Position numbers and translations under genes: made by a program. Below are positions 37,673 to 46,127 of a stretch of DNA of 64,000 bases, in pieces (position 1 is the first letter of the stretch; every line of letters starts with the position of its first letter). Under the pieces are notes generated by a model, which was given only the letters and a program-made list of their open reading frames with translations, ran no database searches and was not told where the DNA came from. The DNA comes from DASWJZ01 sp963792885. GTDB lineage: Bacteria; Pseudomonadota; Alphaproteobacteria; Rhizobiales; Afifellaceae. The stretch lies in NCBI GenBank assembly GCA_963792885.1, contig CAWBXX010000002.1, positions 930,001 through 994,000 on the forward strand, in the 5' to 3' direction.

Positions 37673-39134
37673 ATGACAGAGATCAACGAAAAGCTGCTCG
37701 ACGAGCGTCTCGGCGCGCTTGAGTTGGCGCGCACGTGGAGCCCGCGCGTTGTCTCAAAGCTCGAAAGCCATATCCGCTCGGCCGATGATGCGCGCTCCTT
37801 CGCATCAATCCGATCAGCTTTGCGAGCGAGAAGAAGGCACTCCGGAGGACGAGGCGATCGATCTCTTCCTGCATGCCGCGTCGCTCGGCCTCTTCGAGAT
37901 GGACTGGATCCTGCTCTGCCCGATCTGCTCCTGCGTCATCGAGAGCTTCCGGGCGTTCAGAATTGCCTCAACAGCCATTGCCACTGCTCAAACTGCAGCA
38001 TCGACATCGTCGCTGCGCTCGACGACATGATCGCGGTCACGTTTACCGTGAGTCCGGCGATCCGCCGGATCGCCTATCACGATCCCGAGCAGCTCTCCGT
38101 CGAGGATTACTTTTCTCCGCTACCGCGCCGCGGAGGAAGGCCTCATCCCCGACGGCACGCCCTTCCTCAGAGTGAAGGAAGCGCTGAGCAAGGGGATGGC
38201 GTTCATCGAGCCAGGCGGGACGGTCACAATCGAGGTCGACGCGGAGCAGGGTGCGCTGCGCGGAGCAAGCGTCGACGTCGACGCCGACCTTCGTGTTCGT
38301 CATCGACCCAACGCTTCCAGCCGCCGAGCAGCGGATCGATATCCGCTGCGACGAGAACGTTCCTGCGAGCCGGCAGGCGGCACTGTCGCGCCCGGCAAGA
38401 TCACATTTGAGATCACGAGCGCGGCACCCAACCGCTTCGCCTTCTACATCATCCAAATGCCGCCGGGCGTCACTCGCCCGCCGCCGCTTCACTTCGCTCC
38501 CTTCCTCTCCGGCAAGCGGCTGCTCACCACGCAGACCTTCCGCGATCTCTTCCGCTCGGAGGTCATCCGCGCTAGCGAAGGGATCGGCGTCAAGGACATC
38601 GCGCTCCTCTTCACCGACCTGAAGGGCTCGACCGCGCTCTATGACAGGATCGGAGACCTGAACGCCTTCGCGCTCGTGCAGCAGCATTTCGACCGGCTGC
38701 ACGACATCACCGTGCGCAATGACGGCGCCATCATCAAGACGATCGGCGACGCCGTGATGGCGGCATTCCCCGACGCCGCGCACGCGGTTCGCGCCGCGCT
38801 CGAGATGCGAAGGGAGATCGGTTCGGTCAACAAGGGTGTAGCGGAGCGCGAGCTCATCCTGAAGATCGGCGTGCACAAGGGCGCGGCGATCGCGGTCACT
38901 CAGAACGACCGGCTCGATTATTTCGGGCAGACCGTGAACATCGCCGCGCGTGTGCAGGGTCTCGCCGAAGCCGACGAGATCTTCGTGAGCCAGGACGTTT
39001 ACGACTCCGCCGATGTGAAAGAGACGCTTGCCGCATTCCAAGTTCAGTCGCAAAGCGCCAAGCTCCGCGGCGTCAATGAGGAGATCCCGGTCTTTCGTGT
39101 GGAGCCGCAAGCGAGCGCGGCAATGCCCGCATAG
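37673..39134 (+). pseudogene. Adenylate/guanylate cyclase (class III), multiply frameshifted
   Basis: The gene begins at 37673 (GGGAGG upstream) with MTEINEKLLDERLGALELAR and ends in an intact class III cyclase domain from about 38,365 (IALLFTDLKGSTALYDRIGD, GAIIKTIGDAVMAAFPDAAH, DYFGQTVNIAARVQGLAEAD). Between 37,790 and 38,365 recognisable protein is scattered over all three frames: RINPISFASEK, then EDEAIDLFLHAASLGLFEMD, then NSHCHCSNCSIDIVAALDDM, then RYRAAEEGLIPDGTPFLRVK, then TFVFVIDPTLPAAEQRIDIR, then CEPAGGTVAPGKITFEIT. That needs five or six indels in under 600 nt. The N-terminal part resembles the domain that precedes such cyclases (DUF5939-like). Real decay or a stretch of very poor sequence are both possible. 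Confidence 0.85.
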
Positions 39135-39157
39135 CCGCCGGATCGCGCCGCGGGGCG

Positions 39158-39730
39158 CTACCCGAGGAAGCGCAGGAATAAGAGCTGGCTGTCGCCGACC
39201 TCGCGGCGGTCCAACGCTTCGAATTCCGAAGGAAGATCGACTGCAGCATCGGCGCGCTCCTCCAAGATGCAAAGCGCTTTGGGCTTTAGCCATCCGCCTG
39301 CCGCCGCGCCCGCAAGCGCCATCTCGCCGAGTCCTTTGCCGTAGGGCGGGTCGAGGAAGACGAGATCGAACGGCCGTATCGTTCCCACGGGCCCGAGCGC
39401 CGTCGCGTCGCGGCGCAGGATGCGGGTGACGCCGGTCAGCCCCAGCGCCTCGATGTTCCGGCGCAGGAGCCCACGTCCCTCGGCGCTGGTCTCGACGAAG
39501 AGCGCTTGCGCCGCGCCGCGCGAGATGGCTTCGAGCCCGAGAGCACCGGTCCCGGAAAAAAGGTCGAGCACGCGCGTCTCCGCCTGCGGCAGGTCGTGGC
39601 CATGCGCCAAAATATTGAAGAGCGATTCGCGCAGCCGGTCGCTGGTCGGGCGGATGGCGCCCGGTCCAGCAAGCGAGGAGCGCGGCCGGGCGAGGCCGCG
39701 ACCTCTAAACCGGCCGCCGACGACGCGCAT
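39158..39730 (-). CDS. rsmD: 16S rRNA (guanine(966)-N(2))-methyltransferase
   Basis: 190-residue SAM-dependent methyltransferase acting on G966 of 16S rRNA. It starts MRVVGGRFRGRGLARP, the family signature, followed by the SAM-binding LDLFSGTGALGLEAISRGA and catalytic DLVFLDPPYGKGLG (N/DPPY motif). Its start lies inside the 3-prime end of the pseudouridine synthase gene (26-nt overlap), an arrangement typical of this order and linking two rRNA modification enzymes. Confidence 0.94.
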   Translation of the reverse strand: MRVVGGRFRGRGLARPRSSLAGPGAIRPTSDRLRESLFNILAHGHDLPQAETRVLDLFSGTGALGLEAISRGAAQALFVETSAEGRGLLRRNIEALGLTGVTRILRRDATALGPVGTIRPFDLVFLDPPYGKGLGEMALAGAAAGGWLKPKALCILEERADAAVDLPSEFEALDRREVGDSQLLFLRFLG

Positions 39731-40577
39731 GGGGCTTTCCGCGCTTTGGGCGCGGCTTCGGCTCCTCCGCTTTTGGAAGCCGGATCGGCGCGTCGAAATC
39801 TGCGTGCGCCGCTTTCGAGAGCTTCTCGCCGAGCTGGTCGCGGAGTACGCGCCCACGCACTTCCTCCACGTCGCCTGGCTTCAGATCGCCGAGTTGGAAC
39901 GGCCCATAGGAGATGCGGATCAGCCGGTTCACGGAAAGCCCGAGATGTTCGAGCACGCGCCGGACTTCGCGGTTCTTGCCTTCGCGGAGGCCGAGCGTCA
40001 GCCAGACGTTGGTTCCCTGCACGCGATCGATCGCCGCTTCGATCCCGCCATAGACCATGCCGGCGATGGTGACGCCGCGACGCAGCTTGTCGAGTGCCGC
40101 CGCTTCGACCGCGCCGTGCGCGCGCACGCGGTAGCGGCGGAGCCAACCGGTCGACGGAAGCTCCAGCACGCGCGCGAGCCCGCCGTCATTGGTCAGGAGC
40201 AGAAGGCCCTCGGTGCCGATGTCGAGGCGGCCGACCGTCATGACGCGCGGCAGGTCCTTGGGCAGCACCGAGAAGATCGTCGGCCGGCCTTCCGGATCGC
40301 GGTTGGTGGTGACGAGCCCCTTCGGCTTGTGGAAGAGCCAGAGCCTCGTCCGCTCGCGCTCGGCGAGCGGATCGCCGTCGACCTCGATCCGGTCCTTCGG
40401 CGTGACGATCGTCGCGGCCGTCTCGACGAGGCGGCCGTTGAGCTTGACCCGGCCGGCGGCGATCATGCGCTCAGCATCGCGCCGCGAAGCGAGTCCCGCG
40501 CGCGCGATCCGCTTGGCGATGCGTTCGCCTTGCTCCGCCGTCTCGACTTGTTTTTCTCGTCCGCCGCCGCCACTCAT
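39705..40577 (-). CDS. rluB: rRNA pseudouridine synthase, RsuA/RluB family
   Basis: 290-residue enzyme. An N-terminal S4 RNA-binding domain (RIAKRIARAGLASRRDAERMI) is followed by the catalytic domain with VGRLDIGTEGLLLLTNDGGL (catalytic Asp) and LREGKNREVRRVLEHLGLSV. A basic C-terminal tail rich in Pro, Arg and Lys (after about residue 265) is as in RluB, which modifies 23S U2605; RluE/RsuA lack it. The start at 40577 is 37 nt from the divergent tadA start. The end overlaps rsmD. Confidence 0.88.
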   Translation of the reverse strand: MSGGGGREKQVETAEQGERIAKRIARAGLASRRDAERMIAAGRVKLNGRLVETAATIVTPKDRIEVDGDPLAERERTRLWLFHKPKGLVTTNRDPEGRPTIFSVLPKDLPRVMTVGRLDIGTEGLLLLTNDGGLARVLELPSTGWLRRYRVRAHGAVEAAALDKLRRGVTIAGMVYGGIEAAIDRVQGTNVWLTLGLREGKNREVRRVLEHLGLSVNRLIRISYGPFQLGDLKPGDVEEVRGRVLRDQLGEKLSKAAHADFDAPIRLPKAEEPKPRPKRGKPHARRRRPV

Positions 40578-40614
40578 GGCCGGTCTCTTATCAAAGGGGT
40601 TGAGGCGAGGCGAG

Positions 40615-41067
40615 ATGAGCCGGGACGCCGGGGGCTTCATGGATATCGCGCTCCGCGAGGCGGAGGCCGCCGGCGAGCGCGGCGAGATACCGGTTGGCGC
40701 GGTCGTCGTCAGCAATGGCGAGGTCGTTGCGGCGGCCGGCAACCGCACGCGCGAGCTTTCTGATGTCACAGCGCACGCCGAGGTGCTGGCGATCCGCGCC
40801 GCGGCGGAAAAGCTCGGCACAGAGCGGCTTTCCGAATGCGATCTCTACGTGACGCTTGAGCCGTGCACCTTATGCGCCGCGGCCATTTCCTTCGCCCGCA
40901 TTCGCCGGCTCTATTACGGCGCCGGCGACCCGAAGGGAGGCGCGGTCGAGCATGGCGTCCGCTTCTTTGTCGCGCCCACCTGCCACCATGCGCCAGAGGT
41001 TTATTCCGGTATCGGCGAGACTGCGGCTGCGGCCCTTCTTCGCCGCTTCTTTCGCGGCCTTCGATGA
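40615..41067 (+). CDS. tadA: tRNA-specific adenosine deaminase
   Basis: 150-residue zinc deaminase converting wobble A34 to inosine in tRNA-Arg(ACG). The zinc-binding HAE is in SDVTAHAEVLAIRAAAEKL, and the PCxxC in YVTLEPCTLCAAAISFARI. The substrate-binding LYYGAGDPKGGAVEHG and HHAPEVYSGIGETAAAALL are typical of TadA. Its last 198 nt are covered on the other strand by the patatin gene. It is divergent from the pseudouridine synthase gene. Confidence 0.93.
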   Translation: MSRDAGGFMDIALREAEAAGERGEIPVGAVVVSNGEVVAAAGNRTRELSDVTAHAEVLAIRAAAEKLGTERLSECDLYVTLEPCTLCAAAISFARIRRLYYGAGDPKGGAVEHGVRFFVAPTCHHAPEVYSGIGETAAAALLRRFFRGLR

Positions 41068-41919
41068 GGCGAGCGGCAGTTCGAACGGCGTGTTGATGAT
41101 GTGCTCGAGCCGACGCTTCAAGTCGTCCTTGAAGCCTTGGTTCATGTCGAGGATCGCCTGCGTCTTCAGGAAGTCGAGAATGAAGACGCCGTTGATCTCA
41201 GGACGCAGCAGCACGTCCGGCTGATGCCATTTGAGCTTCTCGCGGATCACAGACTGCATCGAGATCTGCGCGGCGCCGACCACGCATTCGAGCAGTCCCG
41301 GCTGCCGCCCCTGCGTCTCCGCCGGTCCGCCTGCGACGTCGCAGGCGACCGTGATATCGCAGTCCGCGACGTGGTCGAAGGGAAGCGGGTTGGTGGCGCC
41401 CCCGTCGATGAGCACGCGTCCGTCGAGATTGACTGGGCGGAAGAGGGCGGGAATGGCGATAGAGGCGGCGATCGCCGGCCGGAGCTCGCCTTCAGCCAGG
41501 ATCACCTCGCACCAGGCGTAGAAGTCGCAGGCGATGATCTTGAGCGGAATCTGCAAGTCCTCGATCCGCTCCGGCAGATTCTCCAGCCCCGGGACGAATG
41601 CCTCGAGTATGACGCGGGCGTCGAATTGCGGCGTGACCGAGCGGCCACGCAGGAGATCGGTAAACGCGAGGGGGCGGGCGCGCCAGAGCCGGCCGAGCAC
41701 TTCACGGCGCTTCGCATAGAAGCCGACCGCAGCCTCGCGCATTTCCTTTCCGGTGAAGCCGGCGGCATAGCCGGCGCCGACAATCGCGCCGATGGAGGTG
41801 CCGGCGATCAGCGCCGGCTTGATCCCAAGCTCGTCGAAGGCCTCGCAGACGAGGATGTGCACCATCCCGCGGGCGCCGCCGCCACCCAGGGCAAGACCGA
41901 TACGCGACTCCGACAACAT
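40870..41919 (-). CDS. Patatin-like phospholipase
   Basis: 349-residue serine acyl hydrolase of the RssA type. The oxyanion box is IGLALGGGGARGMVHI at the N-terminus, the nucleophile elbow GTSIG is in LIAGTSIGAIVGAGYAAG, and the catalytic Asp is in VLIDGGATNPLPF (DGG). The start at 41919 follows GAGGAAG. The domain proper seems to end around LEHIINTPFELPL; beyond that the frame continues for about 70 residues into the antisense strand of tadA with a Lys/Arg-rich tail. This may be a run-on created by loss of the original stop codon. It is probably cytoplasmic or membrane-associated; the substrate is unknown. Confidence 0.88.
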   Translation of the reverse strand: MLSESRIGLALGGGGARGMVHILVCEAFDELGIKPALIAGTSIGAIVGAGYAAGFTGKEMREAAVGFYAKRREVLGRLWRARPLAFTDLLRGRSVTPQFDARVILEAFVPGLENLPERIEDLQIPLKIIACDFYAWCEVILAEGELRPAIAASIAIPALFRPVNLDGRVLIDGGATNPLPFDHVADCDITVACDVAGGPAETQGRQPGLLECVVGAAQISMQSVIREKLKWHQPDVLLRPEINGVFILDFLKTQAILDMNQGFKDDLKRRLEHIINTPFELPLASSKAAKEAAKKGRSRSLADTGINLWRMVAGGRDKEADAMLDRASLRVAGAVIEPANAGEGNGRGA

Positions 41920-42005
41920 TAGCGCTTCCTCTACAGGAGGAGGAACTTGGCGGGCCAAGTGGGGGCCCGGCAAGACAACTTTATGAAAAAGATTGAAAGT
42001 GTCGG

Positions 42006-43313
42006 TTAACTGGCGCGCTGGGTGCGCTCTTCGACGCTTTTCTTTGGTAAGGCACCTTCGCGGGCGACCGCGCGCCAGCCGATGTCGCGGCGGCAGAAGC
42101 CATCTGGCCAGTCGATCCTGTCGACCGCCTCATAGGCGCGTTGCTGCGCTGCAGCGACGCTCTCGCCGAGCGCCGTCACGCCAAGTACGCGCCCGCCCTC
42201 CGCGAGGAGCTTCCCGTCCGAACGCCGCGTACCGGCATGGAAGATCTCGACATCGGGAAGCGCCCCTGCCGCTTCGATGCCGCGGATCTCGGAGCCCTTG
42301 GAATAGGTGCCGGGATAGCCTTTCGTCGCCATCACGACGCAAAGCGCGGCGTCATCGAACCAGCGCACACTCATCCGGTCGAGGACGCCGTCAACCGCCG
42401 CCAGGAGAATGGTCAGGAGGTCGTCCTTGAGCCGCATCATCAGCACCTGGCATTCCGGGTCGCCGAAGCGGACGTTGTATTCGATGAGCTTCGGGCCTTC
42501 TGCGTCGATCATCAGCCCGGCATAGAGAACGCCGCGATAGGGGATGCCGCGCTTCGCAAGCGCCTCCGCCGTCGGGCGGATGATCTCCGCCATCACGCGC
42601 TCTGACATCGCGTCGTCGAGGATCGGCGCCGGCGAATAGGCACCCATGCCACCGGTGTTAGGGCCTTGGTCGCCATCGAAGGCCTGCTTGTGGTCCTGCG
42701 CCGTGCCGAAGGGGATCACCGTCCTGCCATCGGAGAGCGCGAAGAAGCTCGCTTCCTCGCCGTCGAGAAACGCCTCGATGACGACCGAGGCACCCGGCTC
42801 GGAGAAAACCTCGTCGAGCGCCTGAAGCGCCGTGGCGGGATCCGTCGCGACCGTCACGCCTTTTCCGGCTGCGAGGCCGTCGGCCTTCACCACGACCGGC
42901 AGCGCATGGCTCTCAACATAGGCGCGCGCTTCGTCGCGATCGGAGAAATGCCGATAGGCGGCGGTCGGAATCCCGGCCTCGCGGCAGAGGTCCTTGGTGA
43001 AGCCCTTCGACCCTTCGATCTGCGCGGCCGCTTTCGTTGGCCCGAAAGCGCGAATGCCGGCGGCATCGAGCGCGTCGACCAGCCCGGCGACGAGCGGCGC
43101 CTCCGGCCCGACGACGACGAGGTCGATTTGCTCCGCCTTGCAGAAGGAAATGACGGCGGCGTGATCCGCTGGGTCGAGCGCCACGCACTCGGCGACATCG
43201 CAAATTCCGGCATTGCCCGGCGCCGCGAAGAGCTTGGAGAGAAGCGGCGACGCCGAGAGCGCCCAGGCGAGCGCATGCTCCCGTCCGCCCGACCCGATCA
43301 GAAGCACCCGCAT
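42006..43313 (-). CDS. purD: Phosphoribosylamine-glycine ligase
   Basis: 435-residue ATP-grasp enzyme, second step of purine synthesis. It begins MRVLLIGSGGREHALAWALS; an in-frame GTG two codons upstream is the alternative start. The ATP-grasp core has DGLAAGKGVTVATDPATALQ and DGDQGPNTGGMGAYSPAPIL, and the metal-binding LIEYNVRFGDPECQVLMMRL. It is divergent from ubiA, with 98 nt between starts, and stands alone on its strand. Confidence 0.95.
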   Translation of the reverse strand: MRVLLIGSGGREHALAWALSASPLLSKLFAAPGNAGICDVAECVALDPADHAAVISFCKAEQIDLVVVGPEAPLVAGLVDALDAAGIRAFGPTKAAAQIEGSKGFTKDLCREAGIPTAAYRHFSDRDEARAYVESHALPVVVKADGLAAGKGVTVATDPATALQALDEVFSEPGASVVIEAFLDGEEASFFALSDGRTVIPFGTAQDHKQAFDGDQGPNTGGMGAYSPAPILDDAMSERVMAEIIRPTAEALAKRGIPYRGVLYAGLMIDAEGPKLIEYNVRFGDPECQVLMMRLKDDLLTILLAAVDGVLDRMSVRWFDDAALCVVMATKGYPGTYSKGSEIRGIEAAGALPDVEIFHAGTRRSDGKLLAEGGRVLGVTALGESVAAAQQRAYEAVDRIDWPDGFCRRDIGWRAVAREGALPKKSVEERTQRAS

Positions 43314-43411
43314 CGTCACCCGCCCGCTCGCATGTGCCGGTCCCTATCATGCGTGGGCGAGTCGACAAACCTCGGCTTGACGGCCGCCTCCCTCCGCGCG
43401 AGCAGAAGGAT

Positions 43412-44344
43412 ATGCCCGCGCCCTCGCTCGCGCTTCCCGATGCGCCGCCGAAGAACTGGCTCGACCGCTTCGCGCCGGGCTGGCTGAAGCCCTACGGGCG
43501 GCTCGCGCGCTGGGACCGGCCGATCGGCTGGTGGCTGCTTCTTTGGCCCTGCTGGTGGTCGGCGGCGCTTGCGGCGATCGCCGGCGAGCGCGGCGCGCCG
43601 AACGTCTGGCACCTGTTTCTGTTTCTGGTCGGCGCCATCGCCATGCGCGGCGCCGGCTGCACCTACAACGACCTGATCGACCGCGACCTCGACGCGCACG
43701 TGGAGCGCACGCGCATGCGCCCGCTGCCCTCGGGTCAGGTGTCGCCGCGTCAGGCGTTCGTGTTTCTGGTGCTGCAGGCGCTCGTCGGCGCGCTCGTGCT
43801 CTTCCAGTTCAACCGCTTCACGGTTCTCCTCGGACTGGCATCGCTCATCGTCGTTTTCTTCTATCCCTTCGCCAAGCGCGTGACCGACTGGCCGCAATTC
43901 GTGTTGGGCCTTGCCTTCTCCTGGGGCGCGCTGGTGGGTTGGTCGGCGATCTTCGGCAGCCTCGCCGCCGCGCCGGTCGCGCTCTATTGCGGCGCCGTGC
44001 TTTGGACGATCGGCTACGACACGATTTACGCGCTGCAGGACAAGGAGGACGACGCGCTGATCGGCGTACGCTCGACCGCTAGGCTCTTCGGGCGTCGCTC
44101 GCGCGCGGGAATCGCGATCTTCTACGTCGCGGCCTTCGTGCTTTTCGGGCTTGCCCTGGTGCTCGCCGATGCCGGCATTTTCGCCTTCGCCGGGCTCGGC
44201 GGCGGGCTCCTCCACGCCGCCTATCTGATCGCGACGCTCGATCCCGACAGTCCGGAGAATTGCCTGAAGCGGTTCCGGGCGAACAGCACGACGGGCTGGA
44301 TCGTCTTCGCCGGCCTTGTCGCCGACGCGGTGCTGCGATTCTAG
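43412..44344 (+). CDS. ubiA: 4-hydroxybenzoate polyprenyltransferase
   Basis: 310-residue integral membrane prenyltransferase that attaches the polyprenyl tail to 4-hydroxybenzoate in ubiquinone synthesis. The first Asp-rich motif is CTYNDLIDRDLDAHVERTRM (NDxxDxxxD) and the second is TIYALQDKEDDALIGVRS (DxxxD). About eight membrane segments follow the pattern of the family. The start at 43412 has AGAAGGA just upstream. It feeds the quinone pool used by the glycolate/lactate oxidases and indirectly the aa3 oxidase also encoded here. Confidence 0.94.
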   Translation: MPAPSLALPDAPPKNWLDRFAPGWLKPYGRLARWDRPIGWWLLLWPCWWSAALAAIAGERGAPNVWHLFLFLVGAIAMRGAGCTYNDLIDRDLDAHVERTRMRPLPSGQVSPRQAFVFLVLQALVGALVLFQFNRFTVLLGLASLIVVFFYPFAKRVTDWPQFVLGLAFSWGALVGWSAIFGSLAAAPVALYCGAVLWTIGYDTIYALQDKEDDALIGVRSTARLFGRRSRAGIAIFYVAAFVLFGLALVLADAGIFAFAGLGGGLLHAAYLIATLDPDSPENCLKRFRANSTTGWIVFAGLVADAVLRF

Positions 44345-44368
44345 CGGAGGGCCGCTTGAGAGCGCGGC

Positions 44369-44881
44369 TTAGTTGCGGGCGATGATCTCGCGCCCTTCGA
44401 TTCTGCGGATGGTGACCGCGCCGCCGGAGCGTCGCCGGGTGAGGAACCGCGGCCGCCGTGTGCGTGCGGCACGGACGCGCCTCTCGCACGGATTGTCGTC
44501 TCCGCGCTCCGCATCCGGGCTTGCCGATACGATGACGGGCGGGAGATTGAGAAAGCCCGCCAGGCGGTCGCGATATTCCTCTGCGGTCGCGAAGCTGTCG
44601 AAGCTCTCGACGTCGAGCGAAAGGCCGACGTCGCGGTGCATGAGCCGCACCACGTTGCGGTCGCCCTGCGCGACGAGCGCCACCGCCTGGTACTGACGAA
44701 CGGGCACGCGGATACGGCAAGCCAGGCCGGCTACGGGTCGCGACATCAGGATGGTCCTCCGGTCAAACGTCACAAGACAGTCTTCGCCGTCGCCAGCATT
44801 GCACCTGTATAGGAGCACGTCTGGAAAGGCGGTGGACTGCTCTCCTGAACAGTCCACCAGTGTTGACTGCGCTTGACCCAT
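44369..44881 (-). CDS. DUF6101-like hypothetical protein
   Basis: 170-residue protein without signal peptide. The core VTFDRRTILMSRPVAGLACR followed by VPVRQYQAVALVAQGDRNVV and VRLMHRDVGLSLDVESFDSF resembles DUF6101, a small family of Hyphomicrobiales of unknown function. The C-terminal third is strongly basic (RRVRAARTRRPRFLTRRRSG). The start at 44881 includes the family core; an internal ATG at 44746 with GGAGG upstream would remove part of it. A perfect 9-bp inverted repeat lies inside its first codons. Confidence 0.6.
   Translation of the reverse strand: MGQAQSTLVDCSGEQSTAFPDVLLYRCNAGDGEDCLVTFDRRTILMSRPVAGLACRIRVPVRQYQAVALVAQGDRNVVRLMHRDVGLSLDVESFDSFATAEEYRDRLAGFLNLPPVIVSASPDAERGDDNPCERRVRAARTRRPRFLTRRRSGGAVTIRRIEGREIIARN
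44831..44858. other. Perfect 9-bp inverted repeat near the DUF6101 start
   Basis: GGTGGACTG, 10 bases, CAGTCCACC. It could be an operator dyad or an mRNA hairpin. It precedes an AT-rich region (44,880-45,010) between this gene and the divergent phosphatase gene that should hold both promoters. No known regulator consensus is recognised. Confidence 0.5.
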
Positions 44882-45047
44882 TTCTGCTCAACGCCAATTA
44901 TTTTTTTGTCGGGCCTTTTGGCCTCTTGATATGCGAGAGATTAGGCTCGATTTTTCCTAAACTGCTTAATGTCAGTGGTTAATGTATTTTCGCCGCAAAT
45001 CACGGTAATCGAATGCTAAATCGGCTCGATGGAAGCGGGAAAGCTGC

Positions 45048-45857
45048 GTGGGAGCGAACGAAACGGACCTTGAGCTCCTGGAGAGCGCAGCGCTCGAGGC
45101 GGGCCGGATCGCCATGCGTTTCTTTCGGCGCGAGCCGAGCGCCTGGGAGAAGGCCGGCGGCTCGCCGGTGACCGAGGCCGACATCGAGGTCGATCGCTTC
45201 CTGCGCGCACTGCTTCTTGCGGCGCGACCCGACTACGGATGGCTCTCGGAAGAGACGACCGACGATCCGGCGCGGCTCGGCCGTTCCAACGTCTTCGTCG
45301 TCGATCCGATCGACGGCACGCGCGGCTTCATCGAGGGAAGCGACCTCTGGTGCGTGAGCCTCGCCGTGGTGGAGGAGGGGCGGCCGGTCGCCGCCGCCTT
45401 GAACGCGCCGGCGAAGAACGAGCTCTTCTCGGCCGCGAAAGGCGGTGGCGCCTGGATCGGTCGGGAGCGGCTCTGGGTGTCGGACCGGGAGCAGCTCGCC
45501 GGCGCGCGGCTTGCCGGCCCGCGCGGCTGGCTGAGAACGCCGGCCGTGCGGGGAAGCGGCGCCGAGCTGCACACTCACATCCCCTCGCTCGCATACCGCT
45601 TTTCGCAGGTCGCGGCGGGTCGGATTGACGCGGCTTTTGCGAGCCCAAGGGCCCATGACTGGGACCTTGCGGCCTCCGACCTTTTGGTGCACGAAGCGGG
45701 CGGCCGGCTCACGGGGCTCGACGGGTTGCCGCCGCGCTACAACCGCGCGGAGCTGCGCCACGGGGCACTCGTGGCTACAAATCCAAGCCTCCATTCGCAC
45801 CTCTTGGCGATGGTGGAGAGCGCCGGCCGGGAGGTGGCGCTTGGGCGAAGGTCGTGA
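45048..45857 (+). CDS. Inositol monophosphatase-family phosphatase (CysQ-like)
   Basis: 269-residue Mg/Li-dependent phosphatase. Metal ligands are in YGWLSEETTDDPARL (Glu pair), VFVVDPIDGTRGFIEGSDLW (DPIDGT motif) and HDWDLAASDLLVHEAGGRL (WDxAA). The start is a GTG at 45048. It may hydrolyse 3-prime(2-prime),5-prime-bisphosphate nucleotide (CysQ) or an inositol/sugar phosphate; the sequence alone does not decide. It begins the DUF4170-waaA-lpxK block, as in related genomes. Confidence 0.88.
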   Translation: MGANETDLELLESAALEAGRIAMRFFRREPSAWEKAGGSPVTEADIEVDRFLRALLLAARPDYGWLSEETTDDPARLGRSNVFVVDPIDGTRGFIEGSDLWCVSLAVVEEGRPVAAALNAPAKNELFSAAKGGGAWIGRERLWVSDREQLAGARLAGPRGWLRTPAVRGSGAELHTHIPSLAYRFSQVAAGRIDAAFASPRAHDWDLAASDLLVHEAGGRLTGLDGLPPRYNRAELRHGALVATNPSLHSHLLAMVESAGREVALGRRS

Positions 45858-45875
45858 GCGCTGCCGGAGGCGGGG

Positions 45876-46127
45876 ATGAAGGAAGCCAAAGCGGGTCAGA
45901 AGCAGCTTTTGCATCTGGTCTTCGGCGGAGAGCTGGAATTGCTCGAAAAGGCGCGCTTTCGCGATCTCGATGCACTCGATATTGTCGGCATCTATCCGAA
46001 CTATGCCCAAGCCTACCGGGCATGGAAGGAAAAGGCGCAGATGACAGTGGACAACGCTGAGATGCGCTATTTCATCGTGCACTTGCACCGTCTGCTCGAA
46101 CCCGAAGTGGGCGATGCAAAAGGCTGA
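45876..46127 (+). CDS. DUF4170 domain-containing protein
   Basis: 83-residue small protein with GGAGGCGGGG before the ATG at 45876. The sequence QLLHLVFGGELELLEKARFR, ALDIVGIYPNYAQAYRAWKE and MRYFIVHLHRLLEPE is the DUF4170 signature almost end to end. The function is unknown, but it is consistently found between a CysQ-like phosphatase and lipid A transport/Kdo genes in Hyphomicrobiales. The gene that should follow it, an ABC transporter, is reduced to its tail here. Confidence 0.9.
   Translation: MKEAKAGQKQLLHLVFGGELELLEKARFRDLDALDIVGIYPNYAQAYRAWKEKAQMTVDNAEMRYFIVHLHRLLEPEVGDAKG

Noticed and set aside
38172..39134. A stand-alone cyclase gene starting at 38,172
   Set aside because: The ATG is internal to conserved sequence (LRVKEALSKGMAFIEPGG) and the frame is broken again before 38,365, so I treat it as part of one decayed gene.
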